The translations under genes and the position numbers were made by a program. A model generated the notes under the pieces. The model had not been told where the DNA came from and did not search any database. It saw only the letters and a list, made by a program, of their open reading frames with translations. Below, one piece after another: positions 1-9,142 of a stretch of DNA of 14,524 nt. Within the stretch, counting starts at the first letter, position 1. Every line of letters begins with the position of its first letter. Source of the DNA: an uncultured Moraxella sp. (GTDB lineage Bacteria > Pseudomonadota > Gammaproteobacteria > Pseudomonadales > Moraxellaceae); NCBI GenBank assembly GCA_927911235.1, contig CAKMOY010000035.1:1-14524 (forward strand), in the 5' to 3' direction.

Positions 1-464
1 GGAGACTGTGTATTTGGGTTTAAAAAATATTGAATATTGATAAAGATGAACCACTGTATATATTTAATATAGATACATTTCGTTATAAATTTAAAAAACC
101 TTTTTTTGTCAATGATTGTGCAGGTTACTTGGAAGTATTTAAAGGCGAAGGCGATCAGTGGTCGTTTATCGAAATTGATGATAAAAATCAGGTAATCAGA
201 ACGACAGAAAAAGAGCGTATTTCTGATTTATGTAGTGATGGTCTCTACTATTTTAGAAAAATAGGGGAGTTTTTTAGTCTTTTTGAACGTACTAAAGCAG
301 AAAATTTGTATATAAAAGGTGAGTTATATATTGCTCCTATGTATAATTTATTAATTGAAAATGGTGGAAAAGTGCTGTTTGATGAAATTACTTTATCTCA
401 AATAGACTTTTGCGGAACACCGCAAGAATATGAATTCTTGTTAAAAAATGGATTAAAGAATTAA
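1..464 (+). pseudogene. Sugar nucleotidyltransferase, C-terminal part, frameshifted and cut by the window start
   Basis: This is the C-terminal two thirds of an NDP-sugar pyrophosphorylase-type nucleotidyltransferase, which activates a sugar or sugar-like phosphate in the cytoplasm for capsule or LOS assembly. Visible family features, in order, are a PLYIFNIDT strand (the usual second conserved Asp strand), WSF followed by TTEK, SDGLYYF, ELYIAPMYNLLI and FCGTPQEYE near the end. The N-terminal GxGTR signature would lie upstream of the window. Positions 1-33 read GDCVFGFKKY then stop in one frame. The main part (from about 24 to 464) is in the next frame, with only a TTG at 30 as possible start and no good ribosome site. 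Adding one A to the A6 run at 22-27 joins the frames into GDCVFGFKKILNIDKDEP, which fits the family well. The gene is therefore frameshifted, by mutation or sequencing error. The substrate cannot be told. Confidence 0.7.
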
Positions 465-493
465 TTGTTATAATTTAGGATGAATGTTATAAT
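465..493 (+). promoter_or_regulatory. Candidate sigma70 promoter for the hydrolase-like gene
   Basis: TTGTTA at 465-470 and a perfect TATAAT at 488-493 are separated by exactly 17 bases, immediately after the stop of the nucleotidyltransferase and about 50 bases ahead of the next start codon. The pairing depends on a 19-bp tandem duplication: the -35 lies at the edge of the first repeat copy and the -10 in the second. It is a sequence-only prediction. Confidence 0.5.
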
Positions 494-509
494 TTAGGAT
501 GAATGTTAT
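467..509 (+). repeat. 19-bp tandem repeat, about 2.3 copies
   Basis: The unit GTTATAATTTAGGATGAAT occurs perfectly at 467-485 and 486-504, followed by a partial copy (GTTAT) at 505-509. Each full copy holds a TATAAT hexamer. It fills most of the gap between the nucleotidyltransferase and the hydrolase-like gene. Confidence 0.9.
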
Positions 510-543
510 TGATAATGATTTTTAAGGTGAATTTGAGGTAAAT

Positions 544-1833
544 ATGTTAGATGCATTTTTGAATGGTCATAAAGATTTTGTGATTAGTTTTTTAGATGGT
601 ATTGTTATTTCACCAAGATTTCAATTTGGTCAAGATGGTTATATCGAAAACTATCTAAATTTGGAGTTTTATAAATGGACAATTGAAGGTGGTATTATTT
701 CTTTTTATGACTCAATGAGTCGTAAAACAGCATTTATTGATTTAGCCCATGAAAACTGGCAAGGAGAATGGTTGGTTCATCATGCTCCTATTCGTCTTAA
801 AAAATATGTTGATAAAACAATTTATGCGACAAGTTCTGACCCACAAGTACTGACTGAATACCTTAAAAACACTCGTTGGCGATTCCGAGGTGATAAGGGT
901 AATATTATTTCAGACAATTTATGGCTATGTGAAGATGGTTTGATTCGTGGCTATACACATGAAAATGAATATGCATGGAAAGTAGATGAAAAAGGATTAA
1001 ACTTTCTAAACATATATGGCGATATTACCAGTCGTTTAGGTTTTTTAGATATTAAAGGTAATCGTAAATCATTCTATGGTCATTTAAATGATGACGTGAA
1101 TCATCATACACTTGAGTTCTTGAGTGGAGAAGGTTCAAATTTTTTAAGTGAATTACATACAACAGCTGTATTTGGTAACTTTACGGACACTTTACTGGTT
1201 ATATTTAATGGTGCGGGTACACCTTATGATGGTATTGATACTAGATGGGAATTTTATCATTTACCTTATAAACTATCGTTAGATTTTATTAGATTTAGTG
1301 AACTTAGTCCGATTGTTTGGTATTTAGATAAAACGTATAAAATTAAAAATATTCTAGGTAATATTATCCGTCAATACAAAAATGTTATTTTCGTTGGGGC
1401 ATCCGCAGGTGGATTTGCTTCCATGTATTTTTCAGAAATTTTAGCTAGTCAATTTGCCGAAGTTCAATTCCATTCTTATGTCATTAATCCACAAACTACA
1501 CTAAGTATCAATCATAGACGGCATATTGTAGAGAGATTTGAGCAACCACTTAGACCTGTTTTGCCTTCTGATTTTGTATGCTTCAACAAAGATGCTCAAA
1601 TTGATGATATTGAAACATTGTTAAGTAACAATAATGACAATGTTAAACATAATATCTATTATGATTGTGAAAATCCTTGTGAAAAATTTTATGTGGAGCG
1701 ACTTAATTCAAGCCATATCAACTTAAAAGGTTATCCTTTAAATGGTGGTCATGCAGATTCGGGTATTAAAATATTTGAGACACAAGATTTGCAGAGAGAT
1801 ATCGAATCTTTAGTTAAAACAAAATTTAAGTAA
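544..1833 (+). CDS. Alpha/beta-hydrolase-like capsule-locus protein of unknown function
   Basis: A 429-residue protein I do not recognise as a named family. The C-terminal half (about 205-425) looks like an alpha/beta hydrolase: a hydrophobic strand (VIFVGASAGG, 281-290) with the GxSxGG nucleophile elbow gives Ser287 as probable nucleophile, and His403 in NGGHADSG is a candidate catalytic His, with Asp374 a possible acid. The N-terminal half contains two similar beta-rich units of about 45-60 residues (about 27-67 and 125-170), both with the pattern Asp-Gly, a Trp, Gly-(I/L)-x-F and a closing FxDI/L-like strand. No signal peptide or membrane segment is visible, so it is probably cytoplasmic. 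The start is supported by GAGGT at 534-538, five bases before ATG. The gene is clearly more AT-rich than those from glf onward, as expected for a recently exchanged capsule-locus gene. A role in modifying or releasing a glycan or acyl group is inference from context. Confidence 0.75.
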   Translation: MLDAFLNGHKDFVISFLDGIVISPRFQFGQDGYIENYLNLEFYKWTIEGGIISFYDSMSRKTAFIDLAHENWQGEWLVHHAPIRLKKYVDKTIYATSSDPQVLTEYLKNTRWRFRGDKGNIISDNLWLCEDGLIRGYTHENEYAWKVDEKGLNFLNIYGDITSRLGFLDIKGNRKSFYGHLNDDVNHHTLEFLSGEGSNFLSELHTTAVFGNFTDTLLVIFNGAGTPYDGIDTRWEFYHLPYKLSLDFIRFSELSPIVWYLDKTYKIKNILGNIIRQYKNVIFVGASAGGFASMYFSEILASQFAEVQFHSYVINPQTTLSINHRRHIVERFEQPLRPVLPSDFVCFNKDAQIDDIETLLSNNNDNVKHNIYYDCENPCEKFYVERLNSSHINLKGYPLNGGHADSGIKIFETQDLQRDIESLVKTKFK

Positions 1834-1868
1834 AATCAAACACGTTATAAACTAACTAAGTTTCTTAA

Positions 1869-3098
<1,230 letters not shown>

Positions 3099-3135
3099 CA
3101 TTTGTTTTAACAAAAGCAAACAAAAGTAAATTAAT

Positions 3136-4058
3136 ATGTCAATCGTTTCTGTTATTGTCGTCACTTATAATTCAAGTGCAGTCGTACTTAAATTATTAAA
3201 TCAACTGTTAAACCAAACTTATGTTTTGGATAATATCATTGTCGTTGATAATCATAGTGATGATAATACTTGTGAGTTGATTGAAAACTTTGCCAAAACT
3301 AATATCCGCCTGTATCGCTTACCCAAAAATATTGGCGGTGCAGGCGGTTTTGCATGGGGTTTTGAAAAAGCAATGGCACTAGCTTCGGATAAGATTTTTA
3401 CCTTTGATGACGATGCTTATCCACCAAGTAGAACCTATATTGAAGATATGCTGACCTGCCAAAACTACTATCAGTTTGATGTCTTATGTCCGATTGTTGT
3501 GGATACGCATAATCACCAAAAAACCTCATTTGAATATCGTGTTAATCAAACTAAGTTTACAGATGTTGAGTTGGTTCAAGCTCACAGTATTATTGAAGAT
3601 GATATTAAATTGTTTAATGGCGTATTATTTGATAAAAGTGTCATTGAGCATTTAGAAGGTCCACGCCCAGAGTTTTTTATTCGGGGTGATGAGCAAGAGT
3701 TTAAAAGCCGTGTTTTGCAAGCTGGTTATAAAGTGGCGGTGCTGACATCTTGCGTGGTGTATCACCCAACATCATTAAATGAATATCTTTATATCCAGGG
3801 TTTTAGGTATCATCATGTGGATTCTCGACTAAAACTGTTTTTTTCTACACGCAATCAAGCGTATATGCTCAAACTAAGAGATGACTTTTCAATTCGCAAA
3901 AAACCATTATACTAGCCAAACAATTTTATCGCTATACTTGGTTTTATTTGGTGCATCGTAAATTTGATTGGCACAACTATACATTATGGCTAAAAGCCTT
4001 TATATTTGGGGTGTTTGGTTATATGAATAATAATATTATCAAAAAATTTAACTCATAA
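3136..4058 (+). pseudogene. GlfT-like galactofuranosyltransferase (GT2 family), frameshifted near the 3' end
   Basis: A GT2-type (GT-A fold) glycosyltransferase resembling the galactofuranosyltransferase group: SVIVVTYNS at the N terminus, VVDNHSDDNT (36-45), the metal-binding DDD at 91-93, GDEQEF (184-189) as the likely catalytic-base region, and VVYHP with His210 as likely third metal ligand. The first frame stops after 259 residues at 3913-3915. Just after, the next frame reads AKQFYRYTWFYLVHRKFDWH and so on to a TAA at 4056-4058. Adding one A to the A6 run at 3898-3903 joins them into a protein of about 307 residues. It lies directly after glf, which supports transfer of Galf from UDP-Galf to a glycan at the cytoplasmic face of the membrane. 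Acceptor and linkage are unknown. If the frameshift is real, the product loses only about 48 C-terminal residues and keeps every catalytic motif. Confidence 0.85.
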
Positions 4059-4067
4059 GGATTGAAT

Positions 4068-4931
4068 ATGAAAATCACCCACGCTGTTATCCCTGTCGCT
4101 GGCTTTGGCACTCGTATGTTGCCATTATCAAAAGCTGTGCCAAAAGAGCTGTTGCCACTTGGCAACAAACCTGCAATCCAATACGTCATTGAAGAGGCGG
4201 TTGCCTCTGGTATCAAAAATATTGTGCTTGTCAATCACGCCCAAAAAATGGCGATAGAAAACTATTTTGACATCAACAGCGAACTTGATACCCAGCTTCG
4301 CACCAAAGGCAAAAACGAACTTGCCGACAGCTTAAACTTTTTGCCAAATGACGTAAACATCATCAGCGTACGTCAAGGTAAACCATTGGGCTTGGGTCAT
4401 GCGGTTTTGCAAGCTCGCTCCGCCATTGGTGATAATCACTTTGCCGTGCTGTTGCCCGATGTTGTGCTAAATCCGTTTGAGAGCGATTATAATAGCCAAA
4501 ATTTAGTATTTATGATAAATGAATTTAGCAAAAATTCACATTCGCAAATTTTGGTAGATCCTGTAGCCACAGCCGACATTCACAAATACGGTATTGCCAA
4601 ACTGCATGGAGAGAGCAAAACGCTTGAAAAAACTAAGCAAAATCAAGCCTTTAGCGTGCAAGGCTTTGTAGAAAAACCAAAGGCAGACGTTGCTCCGTCA
4701 AATTTGGCGGTGGTGGGGCGTTATGTGTTTAACAACGCCATTTTTGATTATTTGGCAAAAACCGAGCCAAGCGTGGGCGGTGAAATTCAGCTCACCGATG
4801 CTATTGATGCACTTATCAGCACACAAGGCGTGGATGTGGTTACGATGGTCGGCAATAGCTTTGACGCTGGCGACATGACCAGCTATATGCAGGCGTTTAT
4901 GTATTTTGCGGATAAAATTTTGCAAAAATAA
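4068..4931 (+). CDS. galU: UTP--glucose-1-phosphate uridylyltransferase
   Basis: A 287-residue cytoplasmic enzyme making UDP-glucose from UTP and glucose-1-phosphate. It has the nucleotidyltransferase signature GFGTRMLPLSKAVPKELLP (12-30), the LPDV segment with metal-binding Asp131, FVEKP (200-204) and GGEIQLTDA (237-245). Length is normal for GalU. ATG at 4068 is preferred over an in-frame TTG at 4062 because AAGG at 4057-4060, overlapping the stop of the previous gene, is well spaced from it. It starts 10 bases after the galactofuranosyltransferase and pgi follows 10 bases after its stop, so co-transcription is likely. UDP-glucose made here feeds GalE and then Glf. Confidence 0.96.
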   Translation: MKITHAVIPVAGFGTRMLPLSKAVPKELLPLGNKPAIQYVIEEAVASGIKNIVLVNHAQKMAIENYFDINSELDTQLRTKGKNELADSLNFLPNDVNIISVRQGKPLGLGHAVLQARSAIGDNHFAVLLPDVVLNPFESDYNSQNLVFMINEFSKNSHSQILVDPVATADIHKYGIAKLHGESKTLEKTKQNQAFSVQGFVEKPKADVAPSNLAVVGRYVFNNAIFDYLAKTEPSVGGEIQLTDAIDALISTQGVDVVTMVGNSFDAGDMTSYMQAFMYFADKILQK

Positions 4932-4941
4932 GGCATAAAAA

Positions 4942-6570
4942 ATGACTACCAACAGCACTTGGCAAACCCTACAAACCTTTGGTAAAAACCCTTTAACGTT
5001 AAATGAGTTGTTTGCCAAAGACGGCTCTCGTGGCAAAAAATTTACCGCAAAATCCTGCGATATTTACATGGATTTTAGCAAACAGGCGATTAATGATGAC
5101 ATTTTGCAAAATTTGTTAAATTTGGCAAAAAAAATTGATTTATCCAATAAAATCAATGATTTATTAACAGGAAAAAAAGTAAACAACACCGAAAACCGAG
5201 AAGCCTTGCACACCGCCTTACGCACTCCAAAGGGTGAAAATTTGCTTGTCGGTGGCGTAAACGTCAATGAGCAAGTGCATGACAGCCTTGCCAAGGCAGA
5301 AATTTTGGTAGGTCGTATTCGCCAAAAAATCTGGCGTGGCTACACAGGTAAGGCAATCACCGATGTGGTGAACATTGGCGTGGGCGGTTCAGATTTAGGG
5401 CCACTCATGGCGACAACTGCCCTTGATGAGTGGGCGGACACCGACATTCGGGTGCATTTTGTTTCCAACATGGACGGCACACAGCTTGACGGTTTGTTAA
5501 AAATTCTAAATCCACAAACCACATTATTTATAATTTCATCAAAATCTTTTGGCACGATTGACACATTGTCAAATGCCAAAACTGCTCTGGCGTGGCTACT
5601 TTCAAACCACAACAATAAAGAAACCATTTTACGCAGGCATTTTATCGGCATTTCCACCAAAGCGGACAAGATGAGCGAGTGGGGCATTCATGCGGACAAT
5701 CAGCTTTTGCTGTGGGACTGGGTGGGCGGTCGTTTTTCCATGTGGTCGGTGATTGGGCTTGCCATCGCCATAAAGATTGGCATGGCAAACTTTTATGAGC
5801 TACTAGCAGGGGCAAATGCGATGGATAGGCACTTTGCCACCGCTAAATTTGAGCAAAATTTGCCTGTACTTTTGGGACTTTTGGGTGTGTGGAACAGCAC
5901 CTTTTTAAACATCAATGCCCACACCGTACTACCTTATGATGGGCGGTTGTCGTTTTTTCCCAATTATCTCACCCAGCTTGAGATGGAAAGCAACGGCAAA
6001 TCGGTAACTCGTGATGGCAAAACGGTGGATTATGCCACTTGCCCTGTGCTGTGGGGCGATATTGGCTCGAACGCCCAGCACGCTTTTTATCAACTGCTAC
6101 ATCAAGGCACGCAACGGGTTTCTTGCGATTTTATCACGCCCATTTACCGCTATAATGATAAGCAAAAATACAATCAGTATTTAGCAGAACAACACAAATT
6201 GTCCTTGTCAAACTGCTTGGCACAAAGTCAAGTGTTGGCATTTGGCAATTATGCCTTGCCAAGCGAACTTGTGCAAAAAGACGACAAATTTTCCCATTTT
6301 AAACAATATCGTGGTAATCAGCCGTCAACCACCTTGCTTTTGACCGATTTATCGCCAAAAACGCTGGGTTCGCTCATCGCTCTGTACGAGCATAAAGTGT
6401 ATGTGATGAGTGTGATTTGGCAGATTAACCCTTTTGACCAGTGGGGCGTAGAAGTGGGCAAAGTAATGGCAAATCGTGTTTATGATGAGTTGCAAGATAT
6501 TGATTTAACAGAGAAATTTGACAGTTCTACTAATGAGCTGTTAAGTGTGATTAAAGGTGGTAAAAAATGA
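4942..6570 (+). CDS. pgi: Glucose-6-phosphate isomerase
   Basis: A 542-residue cytoplasmic enzyme interconverting fructose-6-phosphate and glucose-6-phosphate. Visible motifs are NIGVGGSDLGP (144-154), GGRFSMWSVIGLAIA (262-276), LEMESNGKS with catalytic Glu349, NAQHAFYQLLHQG with His380, and QWGVEVGK with Lys507. The phosphate-binding segment reads SKSFGTIDT (200-208) where most homologues have SKTFTTxET, a mild divergence that keeps the Ser/Thr-rich pattern. Length is normal for the large proteobacterial form. AAGG at 4930-4933 lies eight bases before ATG. The stop overlaps the start of the next gene by four bases (ATGA), indicating translational coupling. Linkage of pgi with galU and galE is usual at capsule loci of Moraxellaceae. 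Confidence 0.95.
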   Translation: MTTNSTWQTLQTFGKNPLTLNELFAKDGSRGKKFTAKSCDIYMDFSKQAINDDILQNLLNLAKKIDLSNKINDLLTGKKVNNTENREALHTALRTPKGENLLVGGVNVNEQVHDSLAKAEILVGRIRQKIWRGYTGKAITDVVNIGVGGSDLGPLMATTALDEWADTDIRVHFVSNMDGTQLDGLLKILNPQTTLFIISSKSFGTIDTLSNAKTALAWLLSNHNNKETILRRHFIGISTKADKMSEWGIHADNQLLLWDWVGGRFSMWSVIGLAIAIKIGMANFYELLAGANAMDRHFATAKFEQNLPVLLGLLGVWNSTFLNINAHTVLPYDGRLSFFPNYLTQLEMESNGKSVTRDGKTVDYATCPVLWGDIGSNAQHAFYQLLHQGTQRVSCDFITPIYRYNDKQKYNQYLAEQHKLSLSNCLAQSQVLAFGNYALPSELVQKDDKFSHFKQYRGNQPSTTLLLTDLSPKTLGSLIALYEHKVYVMSVIWQINPFDQWGVEVGKVMANRVYDELQDIDLTEKFDSSTNELLSVIKGGKK

Positions 6571-7837
6571 GTAAACACATTCATGTTTATGGTGCTAATC
6601 ACGAAGCGATTAACGCCTGTATTTTTTAGCCAGTCTTGACAATCAAGTAACGCTGTTTAGCAAAAAAGAGCAGGGAAAACAAGGCGAAATTGAGCAAACA
6701 TTAGTACAATACAAATTTGATAATCAAATGTCCGCCTTGTGGAAAATGTTTGTTAATGAGCAAAAAATTATGCACCAAGTTATTGATAAATCACATAATT
6801 TTGAATTTAACGATAATGCGATAACGTGGCTATTTGCCGATGATTTAAGCGATGATGAATTGCAAAATTTTATCAGAAGCCAAAATAGCCCGCACAGCCA
6901 AATCATCATCAGTGGCACAAAAAGTATTGGCGAATTTGACAGTTTTGCTAAACAATTAAAAAGTGCGTGGGTGTATTATTTGCCGTTTATTTTTATGAAA
7001 GATGGGGCGAATTTTGGGGCGTTTTTTTCATGCCGATTTACTTATCATTGGCGAAAAAAACGGCAAACAGCGTCAAAGCGTGTGAATTTTTGTTGTTTTG
7101 CAAAAAAATGCCAAAACTTGCGAGATTAGTGATATTAAAACCATAGAATTTGCCAGAAGTAGTATCATGGCGATGCTTGCCACACGCCTTAGTTTTATGA
7201 ATGAAATGGCACGCCTTGCCGATAACCAAAAAATAAACATCAATAAAATCAAAGATATCATGGGCAAAGATAGCCGAATTGGCAGTGCTTATTTGTCCGC
7301 AGGGTGGGGATTTGGTGGTAAGTCTTTGCCGACTGAGATTGAGCTTTTATCGCAAATTTTTAATAAAAATCAAGTACATACAAAACTGCTAAGTGCGGTA
7401 GAAGACATTAATAACGACCAAAAAGAGCTGATTTTTCGCAAATTTTGGCGGTATTTTGATGGTTTTATTGAAAATAAAACCGTGCTAATTTGGGGAGCAG
7501 GCTATCGCATTGGTACGTCTCGCATTACCAATTCTGCCATTCACGAGCTGTTAAAATTGCTGTGGTCGTACCAAATTCGCACCATTGTTTATGCCAAAAA
7601 TACCGCCTTTGAGCTTGCTGAGCAATATGGCGATGAACCACTTTTGACGCTCACCGACAAGCCTTATGACAGCTTGCCAGAAGTGGCGAGTTTGTTTATT
7701 ATTAATTGGTCGGATTTATTGCCCCCTGATGTCAATGAATTAAACAGGGCGGGTGTGCCGATTTTTGATGCCAAAAATATTTGACCGACAGCCAAGTGGC
7801 TGATTTAACAGGGTTTTATACGGGGATTGGGCGGTAG
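6567..7837 (+). pseudogene. Divergent UDP-glucose/GDP-mannose dehydrogenase-like protein, multiply frameshifted
   Basis: Fragments in three frames together give a protein of about 424 residues in the UDP-glucose dehydrogenase superfamily. Supporting segments are LPFIFMKDGANFG, IEFARSS...LATRLSFMNEMARLAD (dimer/central domain), DSRIGSAYLSAGWGFGGKSLPTE, and a C-terminal NAD/UDP-domain strand TVLIWGAGYRIG. Breaks are at T6 6622-6627 (one T short), T7 7022-7028, 7077-7085 (TG repeat), A7 7102-7108 (one A short) and T3 7780-7782 (one T short); the repaired frame ends at TAG 7835-7837. It starts at ATG 6567, overlapping the pgi stop. Two real oddities are independent of the frameshifts. The active-site Cys of GGSCFPKD is replaced in GGKSLPTE (Ser at 7323-7325), and the N-terminal GxGYVG nucleotide motif is absent (VYGANHEAI). 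It may not be a working dehydrogenase. Position matches ugd in related K loci. Confidence 0.75.
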
Positions 7838-7852
7838 TTGTATAATTTAAAA

Positions 7853-7959
7853 GTTTCCGTTCGTGGTGAGCTTGTCGAACCTGAGAAGCATTGCTTCGCA
7901 AGACGTAGCAAAGCGAAGTGGAAACCGACTCTTCGACAAGCTCAGGGCGAGCGGTTTCC
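7853..7959. repeat. Mosaic REP-like inverted-repeat element
   Basis: The gap between the dehydrogenase-like gene and galE holds nested inverted repeats. The outer arms TGAGCTTGTCGAA (7867-7879) and TTCGACAAGCTCA (7932-7944) are a perfect 13-bp match. Inside are GAAGCA/TGCTTC (7885-7890 and 7892-7897) and CTTCGC/GCGAAG (7894-7899 and 7913-7918). A further pair, GGAAACCG (7920-7927) and CGGTTTCC (7952-7959), brackets one arm. The TTCGACAAGCTCAG core is a widespread intergenic repeat motif; translated on the minus strand it gives the familiar spurious PELVE and VRQAHHER peptides. It could fold in mRNA between the two genes and protect or terminate transcripts. Confidence 0.8.
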
Positions 7960-7993
7960 ATAAAATTCAATTTTTTATAAAGGCTTGAAAAAC

Positions 7994-9016
7994 ATGAAAA
8001 AAATCCTTGTAACAGGCGGTGCAGGCTATATCGGTTCGCACACGCTGATTGAGCTTATCAAATCTGACTTTACGCCTATTATTTATGACAATTTGTCCAA
8101 TTCTAGTCCGATTGCGATTGAGCGAGTGGAAAAATCGTTGGGCAAAAAATTGACTTTATTCAAGGCGATATTTTGGATAAAACCTTGTTAAATCAAGTGT
8201 TTAACGAACATAATTTTTTTGCCGTTATTCATTTTGCAGGGTTAAAAGCCGTTGGCGAGTCGGTGGCAAAACCGTTAAAATATTATCAAAACAACGTGGC
8301 AGGAACGCTTAATTTATTAGAAGTGATGAAAGAGTTTAACGTCAAAACTTTATTTTTCATCATCGGCAACCGTGTATGGCGACCCAGAGACTTTGCCAAT
8401 TGTTGAGACTTCGCCACGCTCCGCCACCAATCCTTATGGGCAAAGCAAACTCATGGTTGAGTATATTTTAGAAGACTTGGCGAAAGCGGACGATGAATTT
8501 AACATCATTTCGTTGCGATATTTTAACCCCATTGGGGCGGACGCATCAGGCACGATTGGCGAAGACCCAAGCGACATTCCAAACAATCTCATGCCGTACA
8601 TCAGCCAAGTGGCGGTGGGCAAACTTGAAAAATTGTCCGTATTTGGCAACGACTACGACACGGTGGACGGCACAGGTGTGCGAGACTATATTCATGTGGT
8701 GGACTTGGCAAAAGGTCATGTGTCAGCGTTGCAATACATTGAAAAACAAGAAAAAGCCATTGGGTTTGAGCCGATAAATCTTGGCACAGGCAACGGCACG
8801 TCCGTTTTACAACTGGTAAACGCCTTTATCAGTCAAACAGGGCAAGCCGTGCCGTACGTCATTGCACCCAGACGAGCAGGGGATATTGCTACTTGCTATG
8901 CAAGCTCCCAAAAAGCGAAAAATCTGCTGGGCTGGACAGCAGAATTTGGCATTGATAGAATGTGTGCGGACACTTGGCGTTGGCAAAGTGGTAATCCAAA
9001 GGGTTATAACTCTTAA
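7994..9016 (+). pseudogene. galE: UDP-glucose 4-epimerase, interrupted by two frameshifts
   Basis: NAD-dependent cytoplasmic epimerase converting UDP-glucose to UDP-galactose, the substrate of Glf. It shows the N-terminal TGGAGYIGSHT motif, [23 protein letters not shown] with the catalytic Ser, NPYGQSK with the catalytic Tyr and Lys, [20 protein letters not shown] and the GalE-typical C terminus [14 protein letters not shown]. Two breaks occur: T3 at 8155-8157 needs one more T (restoring TFIQGDILDKT), and T5 at 8353-8357 needs two more bases, or one fewer, to restore FSSSATVYG. Repaired length is about 341 residues, the family norm. ATG at 7994 is preferred to TTG at 7985 because AAGG at 7980-7983 is then well spaced. 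Every conserved motif is kept in one frame or another, so sequence error is more likely than decay; if real, UDP-galactose and Galf supply would be lost. Confidence 0.92.
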
Positions 9017-9036
9017 CCGTCTGTATGTGTAAAATT

Positions 9037-9067
9037 TGAGTTGTGGTTAAATTTTTATCACAACTCA
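9037..9067. other. 9-bp inverted repeat after galE
   Basis: TGAGTTGTG (9037-9045) and CACAACTCA (9059-9067) form a perfect stem with a 13-base AT-rich loop, about 20 bases after the galE stop. No T run follows on the plus strand, so it is not a clear intrinsic terminator. It could be a weak terminator, an mRNA stability hairpin or an operator ahead of lemA. Confidence 0.45.
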
Positions 9068-9081
9068 TTACAAAATCACAA

Positions 9082-9110
9082 CTTACAAAACGCTGTAATC
9101 TCATGATAAT
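9082..9110 (+). promoter_or_regulatory. Weak candidate promoter for the lemA operon
   Basis: CTTACA at 9082-9087 and GATAAT at 9105-9110 are 17 bases apart and lie 33 bases ahead of the lemA start. The match to the -35 consensus is only moderate. It lies in the gap that separates the sugar-nucleotide module from the LemA module, where a new promoter is expected. Confidence 0.3.
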
Positions 9111-9142
9111 ACTTTGTAAATTTTAGATTATTAGGTATTATC

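Noticed and set aside
5340..5687. Minus-strand frame of 115 codons inside pgi
   Set aside because: Shadow of the intact pgi gene.
7740..7970. Minus-strand frame of 76 codons containing PELVE and VRQAHHER peptides
   Set aside because: These peptides are the translation of the palindromic intergenic repeat and recur in spurious predictions; there is no ribosome site or family match.
8155..8357. Phase-variable or programmed frameshifting in galE
   Set aside because: The runs are only three and five T, the two sites are 200 bases apart, and no slippery heptamer with a downstream structure is evident; homopolymer error explains them more simply.
9037..9067. Rho-independent terminator after galE
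   Set aside because: The stem is perfect but no T run follows on the plus strand, so it is listed only as an inverted repeat.
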